A DNA stretch of 64,000 nucleotides from Petrolisthes cinctipes (lineage: Eukaryota > Arthropoda > Malacostraca > Decapoda > Porcellanidae). Positions within the stretch are counted from its first letter, which is position 1. Each line of letters starts with the position of its first letter. The translations under genes and the position numbers were made by a program. The notes under the pieces are model-generated. The model was not told where the DNA came from and made no database searches. It was given only the letters and a program-made list of their open reading frames with translations. Of the stretch, positions 12,120 through 24,338 are shown piece by piece. Location: NCBI GenBank assembly GCA_033782935.1, contig JAWQEG010000262.1:496001-560000 (forward strand), given 5' to 3'.

Positions 12120-12170
12120 TTTGGGCCTGTATTTTGAAAATGCTCTATACTTCTGGGACCCCAAAATATC
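12120..12170 (+). repeat. 23-bp deletion removing the phase-start motif
   Basis: TGAAAATGCTCTATAC joins straight to TTCTGGGACCCC, so the GGAGTAGGCATGTACAGATC segment is absent. The distance between flanking phase points 11,978 and 12,279 is 301 bp. That is a long plus a short monomer (324) minus 23. It is the only monomer junction I found that lacks GTAGGCATG entirely. Confidence 0.85.
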
Positions 12171-12593
12171 GAATTTTCGGGTGTTTTGGGCCTGAATTTG
12201 AGATATCGACTTAGGGCAACTAAAATATCTATTATTAGCATGTTTTGGGCCTATATTTTGAAAATATTCTAGCACTGAGTATGCATGTAAAGATCGCGTC
12301 TGGGACCCCAAAATATCGAATTTTCGGGTGTTTTGAGCCTGAATTTGAGATATAAACGGGTACAGAAAATGTATGCACATATTGACTTTGGGCACCTAAA
12401 ATATCGATTTTCATCTTGTTTTGGGCCTGTATTTTGAAAATACTCTAACACGGAGTAGGCATGTACAGATCGCTTCTGGGACCCCAAAATATCGAATTTT
12501 CGAGTGTTTTGAGCCTGAATTTGAGATATAGGCAGGTACTGAAGATGCATTCACATATCGACTTTTGGGCACCTAAAATATCGATTTTGAGCA

Positions 12594-12984
12594 TGTTTTG
12601 GGCCTATAATTTGTAAATATTCTAGCACTGAGTAGGCATGTATAGATCTTTTCTGGGACCCCAAAATATCGAATTTTTGGGTGTTTTGAGCCTGTATTTG
12701 AGATATAAACGGGTACAGAAATTGTATGCACCTAAAATATCGATTTTCAGCAAGTTTTGGGCCTGTATATTGAAAATACTCTAACACGGAGTAGGCATGT
12801 ACAGATCGCTTCTGGGAGCCCAAAATATCAAATTTTCGGGTGTTTTGAGCCTGAATTTGAGATATAAACGGGTACAGAAGATGCATGCACATATCGACTT
12901 TTTGGCACCTAAAAAGTCGATTTTGAGCATGTTTTGGGTCTGTATCTTGAAAACATTCTAAATAGGAGTAGGCATGTACAGATC
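12594..12984 (+). repeat. Dispersed duplication with 159-bp monomer (partner 5,950-6,340)
   Basis: Phase starts 12,632, 12,791 and 12,968 match 5,988, 6,147 and 6,324 at exactly +6,644. It carries the same 18-bp deletion between GCAC repeats and the same CAGCAAGTTTTG variant. Confidence 0.86.
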
Positions 12985-13761
12985 GCTTCGAGGACCCAAA
13001 AATACCGAATTTTCGGGTGTTTAGAGCCTGAATTTGAGATATCGACTTTGGACACTTAAAATATCGATTTTTAGCATGTTTTGGGCCTATATTTTGAAAA
13101 CATTCTAGCACTGAGTAGGCATGTACAGATCGCTTCTGGGACCACAAAATATCGAATTTTCGGGTGTTTTGGGCCTGAATTTAAGATATCGACTTTGGGC
13201 AACTAAAACATCGATTTTTAGCATGTTTTGGGCCTATATTTTGAAAATATTCTAGCACTGAGTAGGCATGTACAGTTCGTTTCTGGGACCCCAAAATATC
13301 GAATTTTCGGGTTTTTTGAGCCTGAATTTGAGATATAAACGGGTACAGAAGATGCATGCCCATATCGACTTTTTGGCTCCTAATTGATCGATTTTCAGTA
13401 TGTTTTGGGCCTGTATTATGAAAATCCTCTAACTCGGAGTAGGCAAGTACAAATTGCTTCTGGGAACACAAAATATCGAATTTTCGGGTGTTTGGAGCCT
13501 GAATTTGATATATAAACGGTACCGAAGATGCATCCACATATCGACTTTTGGGCACCTAAAAGATCGATTTGCAATATGTTTTGGGCCTGTATTTTGAAAA
13601 TGCTCTAACACGGAGTAGGCATGTACAGATCGCTTCTGGGACCCCAAAATATCGAATTTTCGGGTGCTTTGGGCCTGATTTTGATATATCGACTTTGGGC
13701 AACTGAAATATCGATTTTTAGCATGTTTTGGGCCTATATTTTAAAAATATTCTAGCACTAA

Positions 13762-13870
13762 GTAGGCATGTACAGATCACTTCTGGGACCCCCAAAAATC
13801 GATATTTCGGGTGTTTTGAGCCTGAATTTGAGATATAAACGGGAACAGAAGATGCAGGCACATATCGACT
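13762..13870 (+). repeat. Truncated monomer joining half-unit A tail to half-unit B tail
   Basis: GCACATATCGACT (half-unit A tail) is followed at once by GTACAGATCGCATCTGGGACC (half-unit B tail of the next phase). About 76 bp, roughly one half-unit, is missing, leaving a monomer of about 101 bp before the next inferred phase point at 13,863. The two tails are the homologous segments of the two half-units, so the join looks like exchange between half-units out of register. Confidence 0.86.
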
Positions 13871-16039
13871 GTACAGATCGCATCTGGGACCCCAAAATAT
13901 CGAATTTTCGGATGTTTTGAGCCTGAATTTAAGATATAAGCAGGTACAGAAGATGCATGCACATATCGCCTTTTGGGCACCTAAAATATCGATTTTGAGC
14001 ATATTTTGGGTCTGTATCTTAAAAACATTCTAACAAGGAGTAGGCATGTACAGATCGCTTCTAAGACCCAAAAATTCCGAATTTTCGGGTTTTTTGAGCC
14101 TGAATTTGAGATATAAACGGGTACAGAAGATGCATGCACATATCGACTTTCGACATTTAAAATATCGATTTTTAGCATGTTTTGAGCCTATATTTTTAAA
14201 ACATTCTAGCACTGAGTAGGCATGTACAGATCGCTTCTGGGACCCAAAAATATCGAATTTTCGGGTTTTTTGTGATTGAATTTGAGATATAAACAAGTGC
14301 CGAAGATGCATACACATATTGACTTTGGGCACTTAAAATATCGATTTTAAGCTTGTTTTGAGCCTATATTTTGAAAAAATTCTAGCACTTAGTAGGCATT
14401 TCGGGGAACCGAAAATTCCGAATTTTCGTTTTGAGGTTGAATTTGGGATATAAACGGGTGCAGAAGATGCATGCACATATCGCCTTTTGGGCACCTAAAA
14501 GATCGATTTTCAGTATGTTATGGGCCTGTATTTTGAAAAAAATACTCTAACACGGAGTAGGCATGTACAGTTCCCTTCTGGGACCCCAAAATATCGAATT
14601 TTCGGGTGTTTTTAGCCTGAATTTGAGATATCGACTTTGGGCACCTAAAATATCGATTTATAGCATGTTTTGGGTCTATATTTTGAAAATATTCTAGCAC
14701 TAAGTAGGCATGTACAGATCGCTTCTGGGACACCAAAATATCGAATTTTCGGGTGTTTTGAGCCTGAATTTGATATATAAACGGGTACAGAAGATGAATG
14801 CACATATCGACTTTGGACACTTAAAATATCGATTTTTAGCATGTTTTGAGCCTATATTTTGAAAACATTCTAGTACTGAGTAGGCATGTACAGATCACTT
14901 CTGGGACCCCAAAATATCGAATTTTCGGGTATTTTTAGCCTGAATTTGAGATATCGACTTTTTGGCACCTAAAAGATCGATTTTCAGTATGTTTTGGGCC
15001 TGTATATTGAAAATGCTCTAACACGGAGTAGGCATGTACAGATCGCTTCTGGGACCCAAAAATATCGAATTTTCGGGTGTTTTGGGCCTGATTTTGATAT
15101 ATCGACTTTGGGCAACTAAAATATCGATTTTTAGCATGTTTTGGGCCTATATTTTGAAAATATTCTAGCACTGAGTAGGCATGTACAGATCGCTTCTGGG
15201 ACCCCAAAATATCGATCTTTCGGGTGTTTTGAGCCTGAATTTGAGATATAAACGGGTACAGAAAATACATGAACATATTGACTTTGGGCACCTAAAATAT
15301 CGATTTTCTGAATGATTTGGGCCTGTATCTGAGTAGGCATGTACAGATCGCTTCTGGGACCCCTAAATATGGAATTTTCGGGTGTTTGGAGCCTGAATTT
15401 GAGATATAAACGGGTACAGAAGATGCATGCACATATCGACTTTTGGGCACCTAAAATATCGATTTTCATTTTTTGGGGGGCCTGTATTTTGAAAATACTC
15501 TAACAAGGAGTAGGCATGTACAAATCGCTTTTGGGACCCCAAAATATCGAATTTTCGGGTGTTTTGAGCCTGAATTTGAGATATAAACAGGTACTGAAGA
15601 TGCATGCACATATCGAATTTAGGGCACCTAAAAAATCGATTTTAAGCATGTTTTGGGTCTGTATCTTGAAAACATTCAAAACAGGAGTAGGCATGTACAG
15701 ATCGCTTCTAGGACCAAAAAATACCGAATTTTCGGGTGTTTTGAGCCTTAATTTGAGATATAAACGGGTACAGAAGATGCATGCAAATATCGACTTTGGA
15801 CACATAAAATATCGATTGTTAGCATGTTTTGAGCATATATTTTGAAAACATTCTAGCACTGAGAAGGCATGTACCGATCGCTTTTGGGACCCAAAAATAT
15901 CGAATTTTCGGGTATTTGGAGCCTGAATTTGAGATATAAACGGGTACAGATGATGCATGCGCATATCGACTTTTGGGCACCTAAAAGATCGATTTTCAGT
16001 ATGTTTTGGGCCTGTATATTGAAAATACTCTAACACGGA

Positions 16040-19000
16040 GTAGGCATGTACAGATCGCTTCTGGGACCACAAAATATCGAATTATCGGGTGTTTTGGGCC
16101 TGAATTTGAGATAACGACTTTGGGCAACTAAAATATCGATTTTAAGCATGTTTTGGGTCTGTATCTTGAAAACATTCTAATTAGGAGTAGGCATGTACAG
16201 ATCGCTTATAGGACCCAAAAATACCCAATTTTCGGGTGTTTTGAGGGTGAATTTGGGATATAAACGGGTACAGAAGATGCATGCACATATCGACTTTGGA
16301 CACCTAAAAGTTCGATTTGCAGTATGTTTTGGGCCTGTATATTGAAAATACTCTAACTCGGAGTAGGCATGTACAGATAGCTTCTGGGACCACAAAATAT
16401 CGAATTTTCGGGTGTTTTGGACCTGAATTTGAGATATCGACTTTGGGAACTAAAATATCGATTTTTAGCATGTTTTGGGCCTATATTTTGAAAATATTCT
16501 AGTAATGAGTAGGCATGTACATATCGCTTCTGGTACCTCAAAATATCGAATTTTCGGGTGTTTTGAGCCTGAATTTGAGATATAAACGTGTACAAAAGAT
16601 GCATGCACATATCGACTTTTGGGCACCTAAAAGATCGATTTTCAGCATGTTTTGGGCCTGTATTTTGAAAATACTCTAACTCGGAGTAGGCAAGTACAGA
16701 TCGCTTTTGGGACCCCAAAATATCGAATTTTTGGGTGTTTGGAGCCTGAATATGAGATATAAACGGGTATAGAAAATGCATCCACATATCGACTTTTGGG
16801 CACCTAAAAGATCGATTTGCAGTATGTTTTGGGCCTGTATATTGAAAATGCTCCTACACGGAGTAGGCATGTACAGATCGCATCTGGGACCACAAAATAT
16901 CGAATTTTCGGGTGTTTTGGGCCTGATTTTAATATATCGACTTTGGGCACCTAAAAGATCGATTTTTAGGATGTTTTGAGCCTATATTTTGAAAACATTC
17001 TAGCACTGACTAGACATGTACAGATCGCTTCTGAGACCAAAAATTATCGAATTTTCGGTGTTTTGAGGTTGAATTTTAGATATAAACGAGTGCAGAAGAT
17101 GAATACACATGTTGACTTTGGGCACCTAAAATATCGATTTTTCGCATGTTTTGGGCCTGCATCTGAGTAGGCATGTACAGATCGCTTCTGGAACCCCAAA
17201 ATATTTAATTTTCGGGAGTTTGGAGCCTGAATTTGAGATATAAACGGGTACAGAAGATGCATGCGCATATCGATTTTTGGGCTCCTAAAAGATCGATTTT
17301 CAGTATGTTTTGGGCCTATATTTTGAAAATACTCTAACACGGAGTAGGCATTTACAGTTCGATTCTGGGACCCCAAAATATCGAATTTTTGGGTGTTTTG
17401 GGCCTGAATTTGAGATATCGACTTTGGGCACCTAAAATATCGATTTTGAGCATGTTTTGGGTCTGTATCTTGAAAACATTCTAACTAGAAGTAGGCATGT
17501 ACAGATCGCTTATAGGACCCAAAAATACCCAATTTTCGGGTGTTTTGAGGGTGAATTTGGGATATAAACGGGTACAGAAGATGCATGCACATATCGACTT
17601 TGGACACCTAAAAGTTCGATTTGCAGTATGTTTTGGGCCTGTATATTGCAAATACTCTAACTCGGAGTAGGCATGTACAGATAGCTTCTGGTACCACAAA
17701 ATATCGAATTTTCGGGTGTTTTGGACCTGAATTTGAGATATCGACTTTGGGAACTAAAATATCGATTTTTAGCATGTTTTGGGCCTATATTTTGAAAATA
17801 TTCTAGTAATGAGTAGGCATGTATATATCGCTTCTGGTACCCCAAAATATCGAATTTTCGGGTGTTTTGAGCCTGAATTTGAGATAAAAACGTGTACAGA
17901 AGATGCATGCACATATCGACTTTTGGGCACCTAAAAGATCGATTTTCAGCATGTTTTGGGCCTGTATTTTGAAAATACTCTAACTCGGAGTAGGCAAGTA
18001 CAGATCGCTTCTGGGACCCCAAAATATCGAATTTTTGGGTGTTTGGAGCCTGAATATGAGATATAAACGGGTATAGAAGATGCATCCGCATATCGACTTT
18101 TGGGCACCTAAAAGATCGATTTGCAGTATGTTTTGGGCCTGTATATTGAAAATGCTCTTACACTGAGTAGGCATGTACAGATCGCATCTGGGACCACAAA
18201 ATATCGAATTTTCGGGTGTTTTGGGCCTGATTTTAATATATCGACTTTGGGCACCTAAAAGATCGATTTTTAGGATGTTTTGAGCCTATATTTTGAAAAC
18301 ATTCTAGCACTGACTAGACATGTACAGATCGCTTCTGAGACCAAAAATTATCGAATTTTCGGTGTTTTGAGGTTGAATTTTAGATATAAACGAGTGCAGA
18401 AGATGAATACACATGTTGACTTTGGGCACCTAAAATATCGATTTTTCGCATGTTTTGGGCCTGCATCTGAGTAGGCATGTACAGATCGCTTCTGGAACCC
18501 CAAAATATTGAATTTTCGGGAGTTTGGAGCCTGAATTTGAGATATAAACGTGTACAGAAGATGCATGCGCATATCGATTTTTGGGCTCCTAAAAGATCGA
18601 TTTTCAGTATGTTTTGGGCCTGTATTTTGAAAATACTCTAACACGGAGTAGGCATTTACAGTTCGATTTTGGGACCCCAAAATATCGAATTTTTGGGTGT
18701 TTTGGGCCTGAATTTGAGATATCGACTTTGGGCACCTAAAATATCGATTTTGAGCATGTTTTGGGTCTGTATCTTGAAAACATTCTAACTAGAAGTAGGC
18801 ATGTACAGATCGCTTATAGGACCCAAAAATACCCAATTTTCGGGTGTTTTGAGGGTGAATTTGGGATATAAACGGGTACAGAAGATGCATGCACATATCG
18901 ACTTTGGACACCTAAAAGTTCGATTTGCAGTATGTTTTGGGCCTGTATATTGAAAATACTCTAACTCGGAGTAGGCATGTACAAATAGCTTCTGGAACCA

Positions 19001-19744
19001 CAAAATATCGAATTTTCGGGTGTTTTGGACCTGAATTTGAGATATCGACTTTGGGAACTAAAATATCGATTTTTAGCATGTTTTGGGCCTATATTTTGAA
19101 AATATTCTAGTAATGTGTAGGAATGTACAGATCGCTTCTGGTACCCCAAAATATCGAATTTTCGGGTGTTTTGAGCCTGAATTTGAGATATAAACGTGTA
19201 CAGAAGATGCATGCACATATCGACTTTTGGGCACCTAAAAGATCGATTTTCAGCATGTTTTGGGCCTGTATTTTGAAAATACTCTAACTCGGAGTAGGCA
19301 AGTACAGATCGCTTCTGGGACCCCAAAATTTCGAATTTATTGGTGTTTGGAGCCTGAATATGAGATATAAACGGGTATAGAAGATGCATCCACATATCGA
19401 CTTTTGGGCACCTAAAAGATCGATTTGCAGTATGTTTTAGGCCTGTATGTTGAAAATGCTCTTACACGGAGTAGGCATGTACAGATCGCATCTGGGACCA
19501 CAAAATATCGAATTTTCGGGTGTTTTGGGCTTGATTTTAATATATCGACTTTGGGCACCTAAAAGATCGATTTTTAGGATGTTTTCAGCCTATATTTTGA
19601 AAACATTCTAGCACTGACTAGACATGTACAGATCGCTTTTGAGACCAAAAATTATCGAATTTTCGGTGTTTTGAGGTTGAATTTTAGATATAAACGAGTG
19701 CAGAAGATAGATACACATGATGACTTTGGGCACCTAAAATATCG
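16040..19744 (+). repeat. HOR-A array, 8-monomer unit of 1,304 bp, about 2.8 copies
   Basis: Phase starts 17,344, 17,491, 17,667, 17,813, 17,990, 18,167, 18,314, 18,471 and 18,648 give monomers of 147, 176, 146, 177, 177, 147, 157 and 177 bp, which sum to 1,304. The same series occurs from 16,040 to 17,344 and from 18,648 to about 19,740. Diagnostic variants are AAAAATACCCAATTTTC, GAGGGTGAATTTGGG, GGGAACTAAAATATCG, TAGTAATGAGTAGG and CACTGACTAGACATG. The third copy stops at about 19,741, where ATTTTTCGCATG gives way to ATTTTGAGCATG. The first short monomer, at 16,040, is only loosely homologous. Confidence 0.93.
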
Positions 19745-21512
19745 ATTTTGAGCATGTTTTGGGTCTGTATCTTGAAAACATTCTAACTTGGAGTTGAGAT
19801 GTACAGATCGCTTATAGGACCCAAAAATACAGAATTTTCGGGTGTTTTGAGCCTGAATTTGAGATATAAACGGGTACAGAAGATGCATGCACATATTGAC
19901 TTTGGGCACCTAAAATATCGATTTTGAGCATGTTTTGGGCCTGTATTTTGAAAATACTCTAACTAGGAGTAGGCATGTACAGATCGCTTCTGGGACCCAA
20001 AAATATCGAATTTTCGGGTGTTTTGAGCCTGAATTTGAGATATAAACGAATACAGAAGATGCATGCACATATAGACTTTGGACACTTAAAATATCGATTT
20101 TTAGCATGTTTTGAGCCTATATTTTGAAAACATTCTAGCACTGACTAGACATTTACAGATTGCTTCTGGGACCCCAAAATATCGTATTTTCGGGTGTTTG
20201 GAGCCTGAATTTGAGATATAAACGGGTACAGAAGATGCATGCACATATCGACTTTTGGGCACCTAAAAGATCGATTTTCAGTATGTTTTGGGCCTGTATA
20301 TTAAAAATACTCTAACTCGGAGTGGGCATGTACAAATAGCTTCTGGGACCACAAAATATCGAATTTTCTGGTGTTTTGGGCCTGAATTTGAGATATCAAC
20401 TTTGGGTAACTAAAATATTGATTTTTAGCATGTTTTGGGCCTATATTTTGAAAATATTCTAACTAGGAGTAGGCATGTACAGATCGCTTCTAGGACCTAA
20501 AAATACCCAATTTTAGGGTGTTTTGAGGATATTCTGGTACCCCAAATTATCGAATTTTCGGGTGTTTTGAGCCTGAATTTGAGATATAAACGAGTACAAA
20601 AGATGCATGCAAATATCGACTTAGGATACCTAAAAGATCGATTTGCTGTATGTTTTGGGCCTATATATTGAAAATACTCTAACTCGGAGTAGGCATGTAC
20701 AGATAGCTTCTGGAACCACAAAATATCGAATTTTCGGGTGTTTTGGACCTGAATTTGAGATATCGACTTTGGGAACTAAAATATCGATTTTTAGCATGTT
20801 TTGGGCCTATATTTTGAAAATATTCTAGTAATGAGTAGGCATGTACAGATCGCTTCTGGTACCCCAAATTATCGAATTTTCGGGTGTTTTGAGCCTGAAT
20901 TTGAGATATAAACGTGTACAGAAGATGCATGCACATATCGACTTTTGGGCACCTAAAAGATCGATTTTCAGCATGTTTTGGGCCTGTATTTTGAAAATAC
21001 TCTAACTAGGAGTAGGCATGTACAGATCGCTTCTGGGACCCAAAAATATCGAATTTTCGGGTGTTTTGAGCCTGAATTTGAGATATAAACGGGTACAGAA
21101 GATGCATGCACATATCGACTTTTGGGCACCTAAAAGATCGAATTTCAGTATGTTTTGGGCCTGTATATTAAAAATACTCTAACTCGAAGTAGGCATGTAC
21201 AAATCGCATCTGGGACCACAAAATATCGAATTTTCGGGTGTTTTGAGCCCGATTTTAATATATCGATTTTGGGAACCTAAAATATAGATTTTTAGCATGT
21301 TTTGGGCCTATATTTTGAAAATATTCTAGCACTGAGTAGGCATGTACAGATCGCTTTTGGGACCCCAAAATATCGAAAATTTCGGGTGTTTTGAGCCTGA
21401 ATTTGATTTATGAACAGGTAAAGAAAATACATGCACATATCGACTTTGGGCACCTAAAATATCGATTTTGAGCATGTTTTGGGTCTGTAACTTGAAAACA
21501 TTCTAACTAGGA
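19745..21512 (+). repeat. Mosaic between HOR-A and HOR-B
   Basis: Phase starts: 19,793, 19,969, 20,145, 20,322, 20,469, 20,513 (inferred), 20,689, 20,835, 21,012, 21,189 and 21,336. It reuses HOR-A-type monomers (for example GGGAACTAAAATATCG near 20,773 and TAGTAATGAGTAGG near 20,827) among others. A GTTGAGATGTACAG variant of the phase motif appears at 19,793 and 21,513 and recurs at 37,169 and 40,657. Confidence 0.82.
20469..20545 (+). repeat. Aberrant 44-bp fragment and re-entry junction
   Basis: The monomer starting at 20,469 runs to GTGTTTTGAGGA and then jumps to TATTCTGGTACCCC, re-entering the satellite near base 19 of the next phase. About 44 bp separates the two inferred phase points, so most of one monomer is lost. 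The flank TATTCT also occurs in normal TATTCTAGTA monomer ends, so the loss may have involved that short match. Confidence 0.8.
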
Positions 21513-22346
21513 GTTGAGATGTACAGATCGCTTATAGGACCCAAAAATACCGAATTTTCGGGTGTTTTGAGCCTGAATTTGAGATATAAATGAGTGCAGA
21601 AGATGAATACTCAAGTTGACTTTGGGCACCTAAAATATCGATTTTCAGCATGTTTTGGGCCTGCATCTGAGTAGACATGTACAGATCGCTTCTGGGACCC
21701 CAAAATATCGAATTTTCGGGTGTTTGGAGCCTGAATTTGAGATATAAACTGGTACAGAAGATGCTTGCGCATATCGACTTTTGGGCTCTTAAAAGATCGA
21801 TTTTCAGTATGTTTTGGGCCTGTATTTTGAAAATACTCTAACACGGAGTAGGCATTTACAGTTCGATTCTGGGACCCAAAAATATCAAATTTTTGGGTGT
21901 TATGGGCCTGAATTTGAGATATCGACTTTGGGCACCTAAAATATTGATTTTTAGCTGATTTTGGGCCTATATTTTGAAAATATTCTAGCACTAAGTAGGC
22001 ATGTACAGATTACTTCTGGGACCCAAAATATCAAATTTTTTGGTGTTTTGAGCCTGAATTTGAGATATAAACGGGTACAGAAGATGCATGCACATATCGA
22101 CTTTCGGGCACCTAAAATATCGATTTTGAGTATGTTTTGGGTCTGTATCTTGAAAACATTCTAACTAGGAGTTGGGATGTACAGATCGCTTATAGGACCC
22201 AAAAATACCAAATTTTCGGGTGTTTTGAGCCTGAATTTGAGAAATAAACGGGTACAGAAGATGGATGCACATATTGACTTTTGAACCCTAAAATATCGAT
22301 TTTCAGCATGTTTTGGGCCTGTATTTTGATAATACTCTAACTAGGA

Positions 22347-22830
22347 GTAGGCATGTACAGACCGCTTTTGGGACCCAAAAATATCGAGTTTTCGGGTGTT
22401 TTGAGCCTGAATTTGAGATATAAACGGGTACAGAAGATGCATACACATATTGACTTTGGGCACTTAAAATATCGATTTACAGCATGTTTTGGGCCTGTAT
22501 TTTGAAAATACTCTAACACGGAGTAGGCATTTACAGTTCGAATATGGGACCGCAAAATATCGAATTTTTGGGTGTTTTGGGCCTGAATTTGAGATATCGA
22601 CTTTGGGTACCTAAAATATTGATTTTTAGCTTATTTTGGGCCTATATTTTGAAAATATTCTAGCACTAAGTAGGCATGTACAGATTACTTCTGGGACCCC
22701 AAAATATCGAATTTTCGGGTGTTATGAGCCTGAATTGGAGATATAAACGGGTACAGAAGATGGATGGACACCTAAAATATCGATTTTCAGCATGTTTTGG
22801 GCCTGTATTTTGAAAATACTCTAACTAGGA
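22347..22830 (+). repeat. Three-monomer insertion (484 bp) with the 161-bp monomer type
   Basis: Monomers of 176, 147 and 161 bp. The 161-bp monomer (22,670-22,830) has GATGGATGGACACC, lacking about 16 bp that includes ACATATTGACTTTT. The short-plus-161 pair recurs at 27,647-27,954, and the 161-bp monomer recurs at 42,314-42,474. Each 161-bp monomer carries the GTACAGATTACTTCTGG variant. The deletion was thus copied to at least three places. Confidence 0.88.
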
Positions 22831-23006
22831 GTAGGCATGTACATATCGCTTCTGGGACCCAAAAATATCGAATTTTCGGGTGTTTTGAGCCTGAATTTGA
22901 GATTTAAAGGGGTACAGAAGATGTATTCACATATCGACTTTGGGCACCTAAAATATCGATTTTGAGCATGTTTTGGGTCTGTATCTTGAAAACATTCTAA
23001 CGAGGA

Positions 23007-24338
23007 GTAGGCATGTACAGATCGCTTCTAGGACCACAAAATATCGAATTTTCAGGTGTTTTGGGCCTGATTTTAAGATATCGACTTTGGGCACCTAAAT
23101 ATCGATTTTTAGCATGTTTTGAGCCTATATTTTTAAAATATTCTAGCACTAAGTAGACATGTACAGATCGTTTCTGCAACCCCAAAATATCGAATTTTCG
23201 GGTGTTTTGAGCCTGAATTTGAGATATAAACGAGTACAGAAGATGCATGCACATATTGACTTTGGGCACCTAAAATATCGATTTTCAGCATGTTTTGGGC
23301 CTGTATTTTGAAAATACTCTAACTAGGAGTAGGCATGTACAGATCGCTTCTGGGACCCAAAAATATCGAATTTTCGGGTGTTTTGAGCCTGAATTTGAGA
23401 TATAAACGAGTGCAGAAGATGCATACTCAAGTTGACTTTGGGCACCTAAAATATCGATTTTCAGCATGTTTTGGGCCTGCATCTGAGTAGACATGTACAG
23501 ATCGCTTCTGGGACCCCAAAATATCGAATTTTCGGGTGTTTGGAGCCTGAATTTGAGATATAAACTGGTACAGAAGATGCTTGCGCATATCGACTTTTGG
23601 GCTCTTAAAAGATCGATTTTCAGTATGTTTTGGGCCTGTATTTTGAAAATACTCTAACACGGAGTAGGCATTTACAGTTCGATTCTGGGACCCAAAAATA
23701 TCGAATTTTTGGGTGTTATGGGCCTGAATTTGAGATATCGACTTTGGGCACCTAAAATATTGATTTTTAGCTTATTTTGGGCCTATATTTTGAAAATATT
23801 CTAGCACTAAGTAGGCATGTACAGATTACTTCTGGGACCGAAAATATCGATTTTTTTGGTGTTTTGAGCCTGAATTTGAGATATAAACGGGTACAGAAGA
23901 TGCATGCACATATCGACTTTCGGGCACCTAAAATATCGATTTTGAGTATGTTTTGGGTCTGTATCTTGAAAACATTCTAACTAGGAGTTGTGATGTACAG
24001 ATCGCTTATAGGACCCCAAAATACCAAATTTTCGGGTGTTTTGAGCCTTAATTTGAGCAATAAACGGGTACATAAGATGGATGCACATATTGACTTTTGA
24101 ACCCTAAAATATCGATTTTCAGCATGTTTTGGGCCTGTATTTTGAAATTACTCTAACTAGGAGTAGGCATGTACATATCGCTTCTGGGACCCAAAAATAT
24201 CGAATTTTCGGGTGTTTTGAGCCTGAATTTGAGATTTAAAGGGGTACAGAAGATGTATTCACATATCGACTTTGGGCACCTAAAATATCGATTTTGAGCA
24301 TGTTTTGGGTCTGTATCTTGAAAACATTCTAACGAGGA
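23007..24338 (+). repeat. HOR-B unit 1
   Basis: Complete eight-monomer unit. A visible private change is GAGTTGTGATG at about 23,987, where unit 2 has GAGTTGGGATG. Confidence 0.93.
23329..23486 (+). repeat. Representative intermediate monomer (158 bp)
   Basis: Here the deletion is in half-unit B. GGGCCTGCATCTGAGTAG replaces GGGCCTGTATTTTGAAAATACTC...GGAGTAG, a loss of about 20 bp. Members start (plus array) at 11,820, 15,175, 17,010, 18,314, 21,513, 23,329, 24,661, 26,315, 35,512, 38,020, 39,325 and 41,832. In the minus array they lie at about 46,149-46,307, 48,659-48,817, 49,845-50,003, 50,997-51,154, 52,327-52,483, 57,002-57,158, 61,109-61,271 and 62,624-62,782. In 17 of these 20 the next two monomers in satellite orientation are long and then short, making a module of about 482 bp. 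Confidence 0.88.

Larger units (their letters stand above)
10873..16039 (+). repeat. Mosaic monomer region with several broken monomers
   Basis: Phase starts: 10,971, 11,147, 11,319, 11,496, 11,673, 11,820, 11,978, about 12,155 (obscured), 12,279, 12,455, 12,632, 12,791, 12,968, 13,115, 13,262, 13,439, 13,615, 13,762, 13,863 (inferred), 14,040, 14,216, 14,392, 14,557, 14,704, 14,880, 15,028, 15,175, 15,333, 15,510, 15,687 and 15,863. Irregular joins occur at about 12,148, 13,871 and 14,400, and a run of six G lies in TTTTGGGGGGCCTG at about 15,475. No HOR period is apparent. Confidence 0.85.

Noticed and set aside
13850..13875. Second inversion or foreign insertion at ACTGTACAG
   Set aside because: Both flanks are in plus orientation and both match the monomer. 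It is explained by a ~76-bp deletion between half-units.
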